From: Pseudomonas sp. MWU13-2105
GTDB lineage: Bacteria; Pseudomonadota; Gammaproteobacteria; Pseudomonadales; Pseudomonadaceae
Direction: 5' to 3'
Assembly: GCF_023242315.1 (NCBI RefSeq)
Contig: NZ_JALLIY010000004.1
Coordinates: 248,001-312,000 of the forward strand
DNA: 64,000 bases
In this document: piece by piece, positions 18,995 through 28,074 of the stretch
Layout of the letters: the number at the start of each line of letters is the position of its first letter
Position numbering within the stretch: position 1 is the first letter of the stretch
Notes under the pieces: generated by a model
What the model was told of the DNA's origin: nothing
What the model saw: only the letters and a program-made list of their open reading frames with translations
The model's database searches: none
Made by a program: the position numbers and the translations under genes

Positions 18995-20461
18995 TTACTG
19001 CCCGTAGAAGTTATACAGGCGCTTGCCGCCGATGGTGACGCTGCTCAGGACCTTGGTCGGCGCCGGCGGCGTCGAGATCTTCAGGCTCTGGTCGACGATG
19101 ACCACGTTGTCCGGCGAGGCGGCCAGGAAGGCGTTCAGATCGGCTTCGGTCATCAGCACTTGCTGCTGGCGTTGGGTATAGAACACGGTGGAGGCCAGTC
19201 GCTCTTCCGGTTGGAACAGGGCGACCTGTTTACCGTGGGCCTGTAGTTCGATGACCTGGTCGGTCAGCGGTTTGAAGGAGTTCTTGATGTCGGAGCGCGA
19301 TTCCAGCGCCGCCACCACCAGGTAGGCGCAGACCACCAGGGCCATCAGCCCCATCGCCAGTGGGCGGTGATGTTTCACCAGCCTGGCGCTGAAAGGGGAG
19401 GTGGCGGAGCGTCGCCGCAGCCACTCGAGGATCACCACCGCGTATTCGGCGGCGATGATGGCGGCGGCCGGGGCCATGGACATCAGGTAGACCATGCGCT
19501 TGCTGGAGGCCAGGGTCAGCAGGGTGAACTGGGCGAGGATCCAGACGCTGGCGAACAGCAGGTGGCGGTTGTCCACCAGGCGCTTGCGCAGATTCCACAG
19601 GCCCAGGTACACCAGCAGGTTCCAGGGCAGGAAGGCTTCCGGCAGCTTGGCCAGGTAGTAGTAGAACGGTTCGTAGTGCCCGGCGGAGGTGAAGGAGCCG
19701 CTGAAGCGGCCGACGCTGTTGGCCCACAGCACTTCAGCGACGGCGTGCATGCCGCCGCGCTGGTAGAGCAGCACCAGCCAGATCAGCAGGGGGATCAAGC
19801 CGAGCGCGGTGAATAGCGCCGGACGCAGCCAGTCGCCAAGGCTGAAGCGTTTGTCGAGCAGGCTTCGGCACACCAGGTAGACGAAAATCACGACGCCGGG
19901 CAGGGCCAGGCCGAGCACCCCCTTGCTCAACGTCGAGATCACGATGCCGAGGGCGAAGACACACCAGGCGCCCAGGGTCGGGTTGTTTTGTGCCCGTTGC
20001 TCGGTGGCGCGAAAGAACGCCAGCAGGGCCAGGGTCACCCCGAGGCTGAGCAGTGCGTCTTCGCCAACCTGGCGCGCGTTGCCCAGGTAGCTGGCCATGG
20101 TGGCGAGCATCGCGGCGGCGGTCCAGGCCAGCACGGCTGGACGACCAATCTTGCGTAGGAAGGCAAACAGTGCGAGCACCGTGAACAGGCCGGCGAAGGC
20201 CGAGGCCAGGCGCACGGCCAGGGGCGTGCCGCCAAACAGTTGGATGGCGCCGGCATCGAGCCAGAGGCTCAACGGTGGTTTTTCCAGGAAAGGTTCGCCC
20301 AGCAGATGCGGGGTGACCCAATCCTGGGTCAGGTGCATTTCCATCGCGATCCCGGCTACCCGGGATTCGGTGGAGCCTTGCAACTCGTGGTTGCCCAGCC
20401 CGAAGAAGAACAATAGGCCGCCCAGCAGGAGCAGGAGGAGGAAGGGGCGTGTCATTCGCAT
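18995..20461 (-). CDS. ArnT/PMT-family lipid-linked glycosyltransferase
   Basis: This 488-residue polytopic membrane protein belongs to glycosyltransferase family 39 (GT-C fold). The N-terminal periplasmic loop carries the family hallmarks: STESRVAGIAMEMHLTQDWVTPHLLGEPFLEKPPL, with the acidic/ESR catalytic region and the EKPP motif as in ArnT. ArnT moves aminoarabinose from undecaprenyl phosphate to lipid A, but the other arn genes are absent here, so the donor and acceptor are unknown. A short C-terminal soluble domain follows the last helix. ATG 20461 or 20455 could start the protein. Confidence 0.87.
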   Translation of the reverse strand: MRMTRPFLLLLLLGGLLFFFGLGNHELQGSTESRVAGIAMEMHLTQDWVTPHLLGEPFLEKPPLSLWLDAGAIQLFGGTPLAVRLASAFAGLFTVLALFAFLRKIGRPAVLAWTAAAMLATMASYLGNARQVGEDALLSLGVTLALLAFFRATEQRAQNNPTLGAWCVFALGIVISTLSKGVLGLALPGVVIFVYLVCRSLLDKRFSLGDWLRPALFTALGLIPLLIWLVLLYQRGGMHAVAEVLWANSVGRFSGSFTSAGHYEPFYYYLAKLPEAFLPWNLLVYLGLWNLRKRLVDNRHLLFASVWILAQFTLLTLASSKRMVYLMSMAPAAAIIAAEYAVVILEWLRRRSATSPFSARLVKHHRPLAMGLMALVVCAYLVVAALESRSDIKNSFKPLTDQVIELQAHGKQVALFQPEERLASTVFYTQRQQQVLMTEADLNAFLAASPDNVVIVDQSLKISTPPAPTKVLSSVTIGGKRLYNFYGQ

Positions 20462-20577
20462 AGTGATACCGAAAGAGAGGGAGCGGGTCGCAAGGCAATC
20501 CTTTGATTGAAAAAGTATACGGGGCGATTTCTCAACATATTGTGAAGAGCCACGGTGTCAGAGTGTGCCAAGACATT

Positions 20578-22443
20578 TCAGTCCCCCAGGGCCTCGCCTT
20601 CACGCCGGGGATCGGCACCGCCGGTCCATGACGACTGCCCCTTGGCGTCGCGCACCCGCATGATCGCCTGGGTGCCGCTGGTCATGTCCAACTCGCTGAC
20701 GAGGTGGCCCTTGTCCTGCAGCGCCTTGACCAGTTGCGGCGAGAACAGGCCTTGCTCCAGTTCGGTGGGGCCGTTGCGGCTGCCGAAGTTGGGCAGGTTG
20801 ATGGCTGCCTGCGGATCGAGTTTCCAGTCCAGCAGGCCGACCAGGGTCTTGGAGACGTATTCGATGATCTGCGAGCCGCCGGGCGAGCCGACGGTGCCGA
20901 GGAACTCGCCGTTCGCCCGGTCGAACACCAGGGTCGGGGCCATGGACGAGCGTGGGCGCTTGCCTGGCTCGACACGGTTGGCCACCGGCTTGCCGTTTTC
21001 GCTGGGGATGAAGGAGAAGTCGGTCAACTGGTTGTTGAGGATAAAACCCTCGACCATCAGGTGTGAGCCGAACGAGCTTTCCACCGTCGTGGTCATCGAT
21101 ACGGCGCCGCCCTGGTCGTCCACGGCGACGATCTGCGAAGTGGAAATGCGCATTGGCGAGCGGTCCGGGGCCAGGGCCACCTGGATCCCGGCCGGGACGC
21201 CGGGCTCGGCCTGGCCCAGGCTGCGTTCGCCGATCAGGCGGGCGCGGCTGGCGAGGTAGCCGGGGTCGATCAGCCCGGCGACCGGGACCGGGATGAAATC
21301 GCTGTCGGCGACATACAGGCCGCGGTCGGCATAGGCCAGGCGATCGGCTTCGGCGATCAGGTGCACGGCTTGCGGGAGCGGTTCGAGACCGGCGGGGCTC
21401 GCGCTTTTTATCGGCCCGAGCGCTGGCAGTGCCTGGCGTTTGTCCTGCGCTTCGAGGGCCTGCAAGGTGCCGAAGATCTGCGCGATGGCGATGCCGCCGG
21501 AGGACGGTGGCGGCATGCCGCAGAGCTGCCATTGCTTGTAGTCGGAGCACAGTGGCGTGCGTTCCTTGGCCTGATAGCCTTGCAGGTCGGCGAGCGAGAG
21601 CGTTCCGGGGTTGGCGCTGCCATTGACCGCCGCGACGATCTCCTCGGCGATGCGACCTTTGTAGAGTGCGTCGCTGCCTTCGTTGGCGATGCGCTTGAGC
21701 ACGGCGGCCAGCTGCGGATTTTTCAGCGTTGTACCGACGGCTTTCGGGCTGCCGTCGGCGTTGAGGAAGTAGGCGGCCATGGCGGGCGAGCGGGGCAGGA
21801 ATGGGCTGGCGACGATCTGCTTGTGCAGGCGCGGTGAAATCGCGAAGCCTTGTTCGGCCAGGCGGATGGCCGGTTCGAAGAGCTTCGCCCAGGGCAGGCG
21901 GCCCTGGGTGCGATGGGCCAGTTCGAGGGCGCGCATCACCCCGGGCGTACCGACCGAGCGGCCGCCGATCTGTGCCTGGGTGAAGGCCATCGGCGTGCCG
22001 TCAGGTTTGAGGAAGAGCTTCTCGGTGGCGCCTGCCGGTGCGGTTTCACGACCGTCGTAGGCATGCACCTGTTTGCCGTCCCAGACCATGATGAAGGCGC
22101 CGCCGCCGATGCCGGTGGCTTGCGGTTCCACCAGGGTCAGTACGGCTTGCATGGCAATCGCCGCATCCACGGCGGAGCCGCCTTGGCGCAGGATCTCGCG
22201 CCCGGCCGCGGCCGCCAGCGGATTGGCCGCCGCGGCCATGTGCCGGGCCGCGTGTTGGGTGAGCATGCCAGTGCGAAAGCCAGTGCCGATTTCCGGGGCG
22301 TCGGGCAGGCGGGTGTCGGCTGAGGCAAACGGGACGTTGCAGACGCTGAGCGCCAGGCTGATGGCCAGGGCGCAAAGGGAGAAACGACGCGATGGAAAAC
22401 GTGAGTGCACTGTGTAGGCTCCTGCCTTGGACTGGCACGGCAC
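20578..22443 (-). CDS. ggt: Gamma-glutamyltransferase (periplasmic, self-cleaving)
   Basis: This is a 621-residue Ntn-hydrolase that cleaves gamma-glutamyl bonds in glutathione and transfers the glutamyl group. A signal peptide ends near residue 42 (VPFASA). The glutamate-binding Arg132 sits in DGRETAPAGAT. The autoprocessing threonine is Thr435 in RISTSQIVAVD, followed by the small-subunit motifs MTTTVESSFGS, NNQLTDFS and GSPGGSQI. Length and motifs indicate an active, secreted proenzyme. It is monocistronic. Confidence 0.94.
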   Translation of the reverse strand: MPCQSKAGAYTVHSRFPSRRFSLCALAISLALSVCNVPFASADTRLPDAPEIGTGFRTGMLTQHAARHMAAAANPLAAAAGREILRQGGSAVDAAIAMQAVLTLVEPQATGIGGGAFIMVWDGKQVHAYDGRETAPAGATEKLFLKPDGTPMAFTQAQIGGRSVGTPGVMRALELAHRTQGRLPWAKLFEPAIRLAEQGFAISPRLHKQIVASPFLPRSPAMAAYFLNADGSPKAVGTTLKNPQLAAVLKRIANEGSDALYKGRIAEEIVAAVNGSANPGTLSLADLQGYQAKERTPLCSDYKQWQLCGMPPPSSGGIAIAQIFGTLQALEAQDKRQALPALGPIKSASPAGLEPLPQAVHLIAEADRLAYADRGLYVADSDFIPVPVAGLIDPGYLASRARLIGERSLGQAEPGVPAGIQVALAPDRSPMRISTSQIVAVDDQGGAVSMTTTVESSFGSHLMVEGFILNNQLTDFSFIPSENGKPVANRVEPGKRPRSSMAPTLVFDRANGEFLGTVGSPGGSQIIEYVSKTLVGLLDWKLDPQAAINLPNFGSRNGPTELEQGLFSPQLVKALQDKGHLVSELDMTSGTQAIMRVRDAKGQSSWTGGADPRREGEALGD

Positions 22444-22657
22444 TATAGTCCGGGCGCGGCGGCGGGAACAATCGTTGAGCTGTCGGGCCTGGAGCAGGAA
22501 AGCAGATGAGGCGCTGGTTCACGAATGGAAATATCGTGCAGAGGAAAGAGTCGCGCCATTGGCGCGACAATTATAAGACCCGCTTGCCGGATAAGCAGCT
22601 GTTGCAGGCCAAGTTGCATGAGTTCTATGCACTGAATACAGCGTCATAAAGGAACAC

Positions 22658-24841
22658 TCAATACGCCCGGATCCAGCGCACTCTCGTCGAGGCCTGGACC
22701 GCCCCGCCGCCGCCACCGGTGCTGGGTGGGGTGGTGGTGATGCTCTGGTCGGTGGTCACGCTCGAGACGTCGACGGCGATGCCGCCCTGGGAAATGGTAG
22801 TCGTGCTGGTGCCGTTGCCACCGCTGGAAAGCGCGCCCTTGATACTGGTGGTGGCCCCCGTGGTACTGACGAGGCCGCCGAGGATGACGTTGCCGTATAG
22901 GGTCCAGCCGCTGCTGTTCAGCCCGCCGTTGGCTTCAATGGCGATGTTGCCGATGGGCAGGCCGCTGTGGCTGACGTTGGAGGCGTCGGTCCAGCTGGCC
23001 AGGGCCCCTGCTGTCTTGTCGCACAGGTTGGTCGGGTAGAACGACCCGCCGCACAGGTTCGTGTAGCCGGAGAAGTTCGGCGAGTACAACGGCACCATGC
23101 CGCTGCTGGTCAGGGTAACGTCGCCCTTGTTGTTATTGCTGCTGTTGCTGTTGCTGAGCACGGTATTGGTCAGCCGGGTCAGGCTCTGCACGCCATCGAG
23201 GGTGATATTGCCATCGAACCAGAGCACACCTGGCGGCATGGCCTTGATACCCGTAAAGATCCAGCCGCTGCTGGGGGTCGCACTGCTGCCGCAACTGCTG
23301 TTGCCATAGTTGCAGATCATGAAGTTGGCGCCCAGCAGGGTGCGCATATCGGTTTTCGTGAGGTCATAGGGCCCCGCTGGCACTGCCGTACCCGCGGAGG
23401 TTTTGACGTTCTGAATCGTCAGCGTCGGTGTGCTCCCGGAAAAAGCGAACACATAGTTGGCCTGGCTTTTCAGGGCCGTGACGTCCACCGTGGAGACGGT
23501 GATGTTGCAGTACGGCACGCCGGGCAGGCCGGGCGAGGCGCCGGCGACATTCTGCGTCAGGTTCGCCAGTGCCGTGCCGGTGTAGGTCGTGCCGTCCTGG
23601 TTGAGCAGCGTGCCGGCGATCTGGCTGGCCGCGCTGAATGACGGGGTATTGTATTGCTTCACGCTCAAATTTCCGCCGCCCTGGAACTGACCTACCGTCG
23701 CGGTGAGGATCGATACGTTGCTGTTGGCTTTGAGTGTGGTGTAGGTGCCGCTGAAGCCGGTGATTGCCAGGGTGTTGCCCCACAAGGTCCCGACGGTGCC
23801 GGTCAGAAAGTTGACGCCGCCGCCGTATACCGAGTTGTAGGTCAGCGAGATGCTGGCGGGCAGGGTGCCGGTCCCGGAGATCAGCACCGCGCCGGCCGTG
23901 GTACTGATGACCCCAGCGGATTGGCTGGCCTTGCTCAGGTCCAGGGTATAGACCGTGCCATCGGTGAGGGTGATCAGTGCGGTGCCGGTGCTGGCGGCGG
24001 TGATCGAGTTGTCGGTGTTTTTTGTGCCGCCGACCAGGGCGGTGCCGATCGTCGATCCGCCCGACAGCACATTGGCCTTGAACGCCCCTGCCGTGATCGT
24101 CACATAGCTGCCGCCGGACTGGGAGATGTTGATGGTATTGGCCCCCACGGTCAGGTTGACCGGCTGGCTGCTGGAACTAAAGGTAAAGGTACCTTCGGTG
24201 TTGAGGGTCGCATTGTCCGCGATACCGCCGCCACTGAGGTTGATACCGCCCTTGGCGCAGCCGGAGACATAGGCTTTCGAACCACTGGAAATGCTCAGCG
24301 TGCCCATCACTGCGATGTTCGCCAGGGCCGTGCCGTTAGTGATCGACAGGCTACCGCCGCTGTAGTTGAAGTCGCCGTTGAACTGCAGTGCCGGCGGCAG
24401 GTTGCCGCTGGTGACCGTGTTCGCGGCACTGGCCGGTGTCAGCAGGTAGACCACCTGCAGGGTGTTGGTCGCCAGGTTGCCGGTGGCGGTGATGGTGGCG
24501 GTGACCAGTGTGCTGCTGCCGCTGGCGACCTTGGAGATGATCTGCGCGCTGAGCTTGGTGTCACTGATGGACAGGCTGCCCACCTTGACATTGGCCAGGG
24601 TGCTGTCTTGCAGCAACTGCGCCTGCAAGTACAGGCGCACCCATTCCACGCCGCTCCAGACCCTCGATTCCGCCGGCGAGCTGGCGTGGGCCGCCAGTTG
24701 CTGCTGTTGGGTCGCACGTATGCCGTACATCATTCCCAGCGTGCTCACGGTCAGGGCCATGCCGACAAACAGGATCATCAGCGTTGCGGCCATGCCGCGC
24801 TGAGCGGCGCGTGTCGATGTGGGAAACGATGGGGCTGGCAT
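22658..24841 (-). CDS. Large PilX/GspK-like pilin-fold protein with long Ser/Thr/Gly-rich domain
   Basis: This 727-residue protein starts with a prepilin-like segment, QRG followed by MAATLMILFVGMALTVS, without the Glu at mature position 5 that ordinary pilins have. After a helical region to about residue 75 comes some 600 residues rich in Gly, Ser, Thr, Asn and Val in short alternating beta-type stretches, suggesting a beta-helix or adhesin-like fold. PilX proteins are normally about 200 residues. It is the last gene of a five-gene minor-pilin operon, the place where pilY1 (tip adhesin) would be expected, so a tip-adhesin role is inferred. Confidence 0.72.
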   Translation of the reverse strand: MPAPSFPTSTRAAQRGMAATLMILFVGMALTVSTLGMMYGIRATQQQQLAAHASSPAESRVWSGVEWVRLYLQAQLLQDSTLANVKVGSLSISDTKLSAQIISKVASGSSTLVTATITATGNLATNTLQVVYLLTPASAANTVTSGNLPPALQFNGDFNYSGGSLSITNGTALANIAVMGTLSISSGSKAYVSGCAKGGINLSGGGIADNATLNTEGTFTFSSSSQPVNLTVGANTINISQSGGSYVTITAGAFKANVLSGGSTIGTALVGGTKNTDNSITAASTGTALITLTDGTVYTLDLSKASQSAGVISTTAGAVLISGTGTLPASISLTYNSVYGGGVNFLTGTVGTLWGNTLAITGFSGTYTTLKANSNVSILTATVGQFQGGGNLSVKQYNTPSFSAASQIAGTLLNQDGTTYTGTALANLTQNVAGASPGLPGVPYCNITVSTVDVTALKSQANYVFAFSGSTPTLTIQNVKTSAGTAVPAGPYDLTKTDMRTLLGANFMICNYGNSSCGSSATPSSGWIFTGIKAMPPGVLWFDGNITLDGVQSLTRLTNTVLSNSNSSNNNKGDVTLTSSGMVPLYSPNFSGYTNLCGGSFYPTNLCDKTAGALASWTDASNVSHSGLPIGNIAIEANGGLNSSGWTLYGNVILGGLVSTTGATTSIKGALSSGGNGTSTTTISQGGIAVDVSSVTTDQSITTTPPSTGGGGGAVQASTRVRWIRAY

Positions 24842-24852
24842 CGAGTGCTCGC

Positions 24853-25593
24853 TCAGGAAGTGGGTTTTTCGAAATTGATCAGGCAGGCCGTCGCCTTGCT
24901 TTTGACATAGGCGGGCTGGGGACTGCTGCTGTTGGGGTCCAGCGTGCTGTTATTGGCACTCAGGCTGACTTGTAGGCGATAGGCGGTATTGCTGCTGTCG
25001 GTGGTGCGGCCGTAGGGCCAGCAGGCGGCGAAGCCCACCGAAAACAGCGTGGCACTCTGGCCGGCTTCGATCAGCGTGGTGCTGGTCCAGGTGGTGGTGT
25101 TCCATTGTGTCGAGGCCTGGGTACAGCCGGCCGCGCCCTTGAGGCTGACCAGGGCGCCGTTGATGACCGCCAGCCCCGCGCAACTGGCCGTCGTCGCCGT
25201 GGCATTGGTCTGATAGGACCAGACAATGGCGTTGCCCGTGATGCCGTTCGGTGCGGCGCTGGTCAGGGTCGGGAAGTTGGCCTGGGCGGTGGCCGTGCCG
25301 GCCAGGGTGCCGTTGGTCAGGGTGGCGCCAGACAGCAGCACGAAATAATTGTCGATATCGGAGCTGGCACGGGCTGTGGCACTGCCGCTCCAGAAACCGC
25401 CGTTCGTCAGTTCTCGTTGGGCCGTCAGCAGGGCCGAGGCCACCTGGCCATCTTGCCGGGCGCTCTGGATGGATGTCGCCGAGATGTAAACCAGGTTTTT
25501 ATACAACGAGAGCATGGCCAGGATGCTGAGCAGGGAAATGACCGTGCCGACCATCAGGCTGATCAGCGTGAAGCCACGCTGATCGCGGCTCAT
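24853..25593 (-). CDS. PilW-like minor pilin
   Basis: This 246-residue protein has a class III/IV prepilin signal, RG followed by FTLISLMVGTVISLLSILAML. The cleavage Gly is present, but position 5 of the mature form is Ser, not Glu. The remainder is a secreted globular domain with four scattered Cys. Size and position match PilW of the fimU-pilV-pilW-pilX set. Its start overlaps the upstream PilV-like stop by ATGA, and the PilX-like gene follows after 11 bp. Confidence 0.8.
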   Translation of the reverse strand: MSRDQRGFTLISLMVGTVISLLSILAMLSLYKNLVYISATSIQSARQDGQVASALLTAQRELTNGGFWSGSATARASSDIDNYFVLLSGATLTNGTLAGTATAQANFPTLTSAAPNGITGNAIVWSYQTNATATTASCAGLAVINGALVSLKGAAGCTQASTQWNTTTWTSTTLIEAGQSATLFSVGFAACWPYGRTTDSSNTAYRLQVSLSANNSTLDPNSSSPQPAYVKSKATACLINFEKPTS

Positions 25594-26015
25594 GAGTCGT
25601 CACCCACGCGAATGATGCCACCCAAAGTGCCGCTGTCGGCGGAGCCGGTGGTCAGTACTACCGAACTCTGCGGTGTTCCGCCGCTGAGCGTGCTGCTGCC
25701 GACGGTGACGGTGGGGGCGCTGGTGCAAGTTGCCGTAATCGTCAGGGGGGTAGTCTGGGTGGGGATGGAGACGACGAGCAGGGCGGTGTTGGCGGCATTG
25801 TTCGTACACAACTGCGCGCCATACTGCTCCAGCAGGCTGCGCATCTGGGCGACCACGATATTTTCCAGTTTCATGTCACGCTGGCTTACCGCCGCCCGCG
25901 AGGCGGCATAGGTGATGCCCAGGCCGACAATCGCCATCAGCAGGATACCGATCAGTGATTCGAGCAGCACGTCGCCCCGTTGTCCCTTCGACGCCAGCTT
26001 ATATAATCGGGACAT
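25590..26015 (-). CDS. PilV-like minor pilin
   Basis: This 141-residue protein has the prepilin signal QRG followed by DVLLESLIGILLMAIVGLGI; Glu is at mature position 5. I start it at ATG 26015, which puts a typical 14-residue basic leader before the cleavage site; the frame stays open up to 26123, but that stretch overlaps the FimT-like gene. The start overlaps the FimT-like gene by 17 bp and the stop overlaps the PilW-like start. Confidence 0.78.
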   Translation of the reverse strand: MSRLYKLASKGQRGDVLLESLIGILLMAIVGLGITYAASRAAVSQRDMKLENIVVAQMRSLLEQYGAQLCTNNAANTALLVVSIPTQTTPLTITATCTSAPTVTVGSSTLSGGTPQSSVVLTTGSADSGTLGGIIRVGDDS

Positions 26016-26454
26016 CGACTGAACTCTCGCTGCCGGCCGTGACTTGAATGGTGCTGGTGGTGCACGAGCCGGAGCTGACTGCAAAACCTCGGTTGTTGAA
26101 AGCGATGCAGGCCAGGTCGACACCGCCGGTCTGGATTACGGCGGCGTTCGGAAGCGAGGAGCTCCAGATCTGCGTGGTCGCAGTGCAGTCGATGGCGCCG
26201 GAAAGGCTGTACAGCTTGAGGCTCTGGCCGGAGCGGCACAGTACGGCCGCGGGCGCGGTGTCCTGCATTTTACCCTGGTTGCGCAGGGCGATCGCCTTGG
26301 CACGGCTGATCCCCTGTTTCAAGAGGCCGGCGGCATCGCGCTGATAACCACTGTTGGTCCATGACTGGGTCAAGGGCACCCCAACGAACAGCAAGAGGCC
26401 GAACAGGGTGACGGTAATCATCAACTCGATCAGGGTGAAGCCACGACTGTTCAT
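25999..26454 (-). CDS. FimT/GspH-like minor pilin
   Basis: This 151-residue protein starts MNSRG with cleavage before FTLIELMITVTLFGLLLFVG, a canonical type IV prepilin signal with Glu5. The C-terminal domain fits GspH/FimT. The start codon shares one base with the stop of the PilE-like gene (TAATG). GspH/FimT pilins help initiate the pilus or bind DNA during uptake in related systems. Confidence 0.82.
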   Translation of the reverse strand: MNSRGFTLIELMITVTLFGLLLFVGVPLTQSWTNSGYQRDAAGLLKQGISRAKAIALRNQGKMQDTAPAAVLCRSGQSLKLYSLSGAIDCTATTQIWSSSLPNAAVIQTGGVDLACIAFNNRGFAVSSGSCTTSTIQVTAGSESSVDVPII

Positions 26455-26915
26455 TACAGCCAGCCGCCGTTATACGGGCTGCAAGAAGCGATGTTGCGAT
26501 TATTGCCTTGATCCAGAGTGATGACGCAGCCATTGACGTTGCCGCTGCTACCTGTTGCGGTCACGGTATAAGTCGTGGCAGTGGAGCTGATGGAGTAGCT
26601 GAACAGGCTGGACTGGCTGGGTTGCCAGCCTGACGACGGGGCGGTGCAGGGCGTAGGGTTGCCGATCAGCGCGCACTGGATCGAGGTTATGCCGCTGGCC
26701 GTCGAGACCGGGTAGGCCAACTGTTTCTGGTAGTAGTTTTCCAGATTGAGGCTCAGCGCGACCAGGTCGGCCTGGGCGGCCTTGATATTGCTCTTGGTGA
26801 TATAGCTACTGTAGGCCGGAAGTGCGATAGCAGCGAGGATCGCGACGATGGCGACGGTGATCATCGCCTCGATCAGCGTGAATCCCGATTGTGTTCTGGT
26901 GTTTTTTTTCGGCAT
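26454..26915 (-). CDS. PilE-like type IV pilin
   Basis: This 153-residue pilin has the leader MPKKNTRTQSG and mature N-terminus FTLIEAMITVAIVAILAAIALPAY, a textbook major-pilin-type helix with Glu5. A Cys pair near the C-terminus (GCVITLDQ...IASCSP) could form the D-loop disulfide. The start at 26915 gives the normal leader; the frame is open to 26942. It is the first gene of the minor-pilin operon. No secretion ATPase or prepilin peptidase gene is in the window, so assembly must use machinery encoded elsewhere. Confidence 0.83.
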   Translation of the reverse strand: MPKKNTRTQSGFTLIEAMITVAIVAILAAIALPAYSSYITKSNIKAAQADLVALSLNLENYYQKQLAYPVSTASGITSIQCALIGNPTPCTAPSSGWQPSQSSLFSYSISSTATTYTVTATGSSGNVNGCVITLDQGNNRNIASCSPYNGGWL

Positions 26916-27474
26916 TGTATTAACGATTCCATATGTGACCATATAGTCATAATCCCATTATGACATTGTTGCGTGACGGTTCGGGAGTCACTTCGGGAGG
27001 CCCCTCCAGGCGCAGTGGATGGGGCTCACCGGGTAGAAGCGGGTGATGTCGGGAAAAGGTAGCGGCTCTGTCAGCGTTGCGTCCTGGCCGCTTGGCTTGC
27101 CGAGCACGGACACCTTGCCTGAGCCGCCCGTAACGGAGGGACAGTGCAAATTATAAATAAATGGCTAATGGCCTGCTACTCTTGATCCAGCGGCTACATA
27201 TCCACATGCAAAGCAGTGAGTGTAGAAATGGACTATTTACTCGCGTTTGTGGTGTTTCTATTACAGTTGATGTGCCCTGCCACTCAACGCTGCACGCGAC
27301 CCATCACTCTCTTCGCAAAACCATTTTATCTATTTGAAACTATCAAGTTTTCCGTGATCCGCGGCGCTTTTCGGCGGCCTCATGCAAAAGCCGCGGATGC
27401 GTGAGGCTTATAGATTCAAGTATCGGTAAAACCACAACGCCCGCACCGCGGGTTCTTTTGCACATGGAGAGATC
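26916..27474. other. Intergenic region between pilin operon and lysozyme gene
   Basis: About 560 bp with no supported gene. A 62-codon frame at 27216-27404 has hydrophobic residues but no convincing ribosome site. The divergent promoters of the pilin operon and the lysozyme gene must lie here; I cannot pick them out with confidence. Confidence 0.55.
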
Positions 27475-27954
27475 ATGAAGACATCGCCCAACGGTATCGC
27501 AGTGCTGAAATATTTCGAGAGTTGCCGGCTGACGGCGTATCCGGATCCGGCCAGCGGCGGTGTGCCGTGGACGATTGGTTGGGGACATACCGGTCCTGAA
27601 GTGAAGCCGGGACTGGTGTGGAGCCAGGCGCAGGCTGATTCGCAGTTGAGCAACGATCTGGTATCGCGTGAGCAGGCCGTCTCCAACGCGGTAACCGCGT
27701 CGCTGACAGCGGGCCAGTTCGATGCCCTGGTGGACTTTGTCTACAACCTGGGCGCCGGTAACTTCCAGACGTCGACGCTACTAAGCCTGATCAATGCCGG
27801 TGACATGGCGGGGGCGGTTGAGCAGTTCGCACGTTGGAACAAGGCCGCCGGCAAGGTGATGGCTGGCCTGACGCGCCGCCGCGCCGCCGAAGCCGCGCTG
27901 TTCAGCGGCAGCAGCGGGGCGGATGCCATTGCTGCGGGAGTGGCGGCGGCATAA
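27475..27954 (+). CDS. Phage-type lysozyme (GH24 endolysin)
   Basis: This 159-residue muramidase of glycoside hydrolase family 24 cleaves the MurNAc-GlcNAc bond of peptidoglycan. The catalytic Glu15 lies in KYFESCRLTAYPDP, followed by the WTIGWGHTG strand. The FDALVDFVYNLGAGNF and RWNKAAGKVMAGLTRRRAAE motifs are typical. It lacks a signal peptide or SAR anchor, so it would depend on a holin or lysis for release. No holin or other phage gene is adjacent, so it may be a domesticated prophage or tailocin lysis gene. GAGAGATC precedes the ATG. Confidence 0.92.
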   Translation: MKTSPNGIAVLKYFESCRLTAYPDPASGGVPWTIGWGHTGPEVKPGLVWSQAQADSQLSNDLVSREQAVSNAVTASLTAGQFDALVDFVYNLGAGNFQTSTLLSLINAGDMAGAVEQFARWNKAAGKVMAGLTRRRAAEAALFSGSSGADAIAAGVAAA

Positions 27955-28074
27955 ACCGGTTCTGACGGTTAGGTTCCTGCCCGGTCGAAAGCCGATGCCG
28001 CCGCCCGGGTTCAGGAACTGCCAGCACTCTAGCGCGCATCGCAAGACTTCAAGCCCCTGAAGCAAAGCACCGGC

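Noticed and set aside
18995..20461. arnT of the aminoarabinose-lipid A pathway
   Set aside because: The protein is ArnT-like, but no other arn genes are present, so the specific function is not claimed.
27216..27404. 62-codon frame with a hydrophobic start
   Set aside because: No convincing ribosome site, no recognisable pattern, and it lies in a promoter region.
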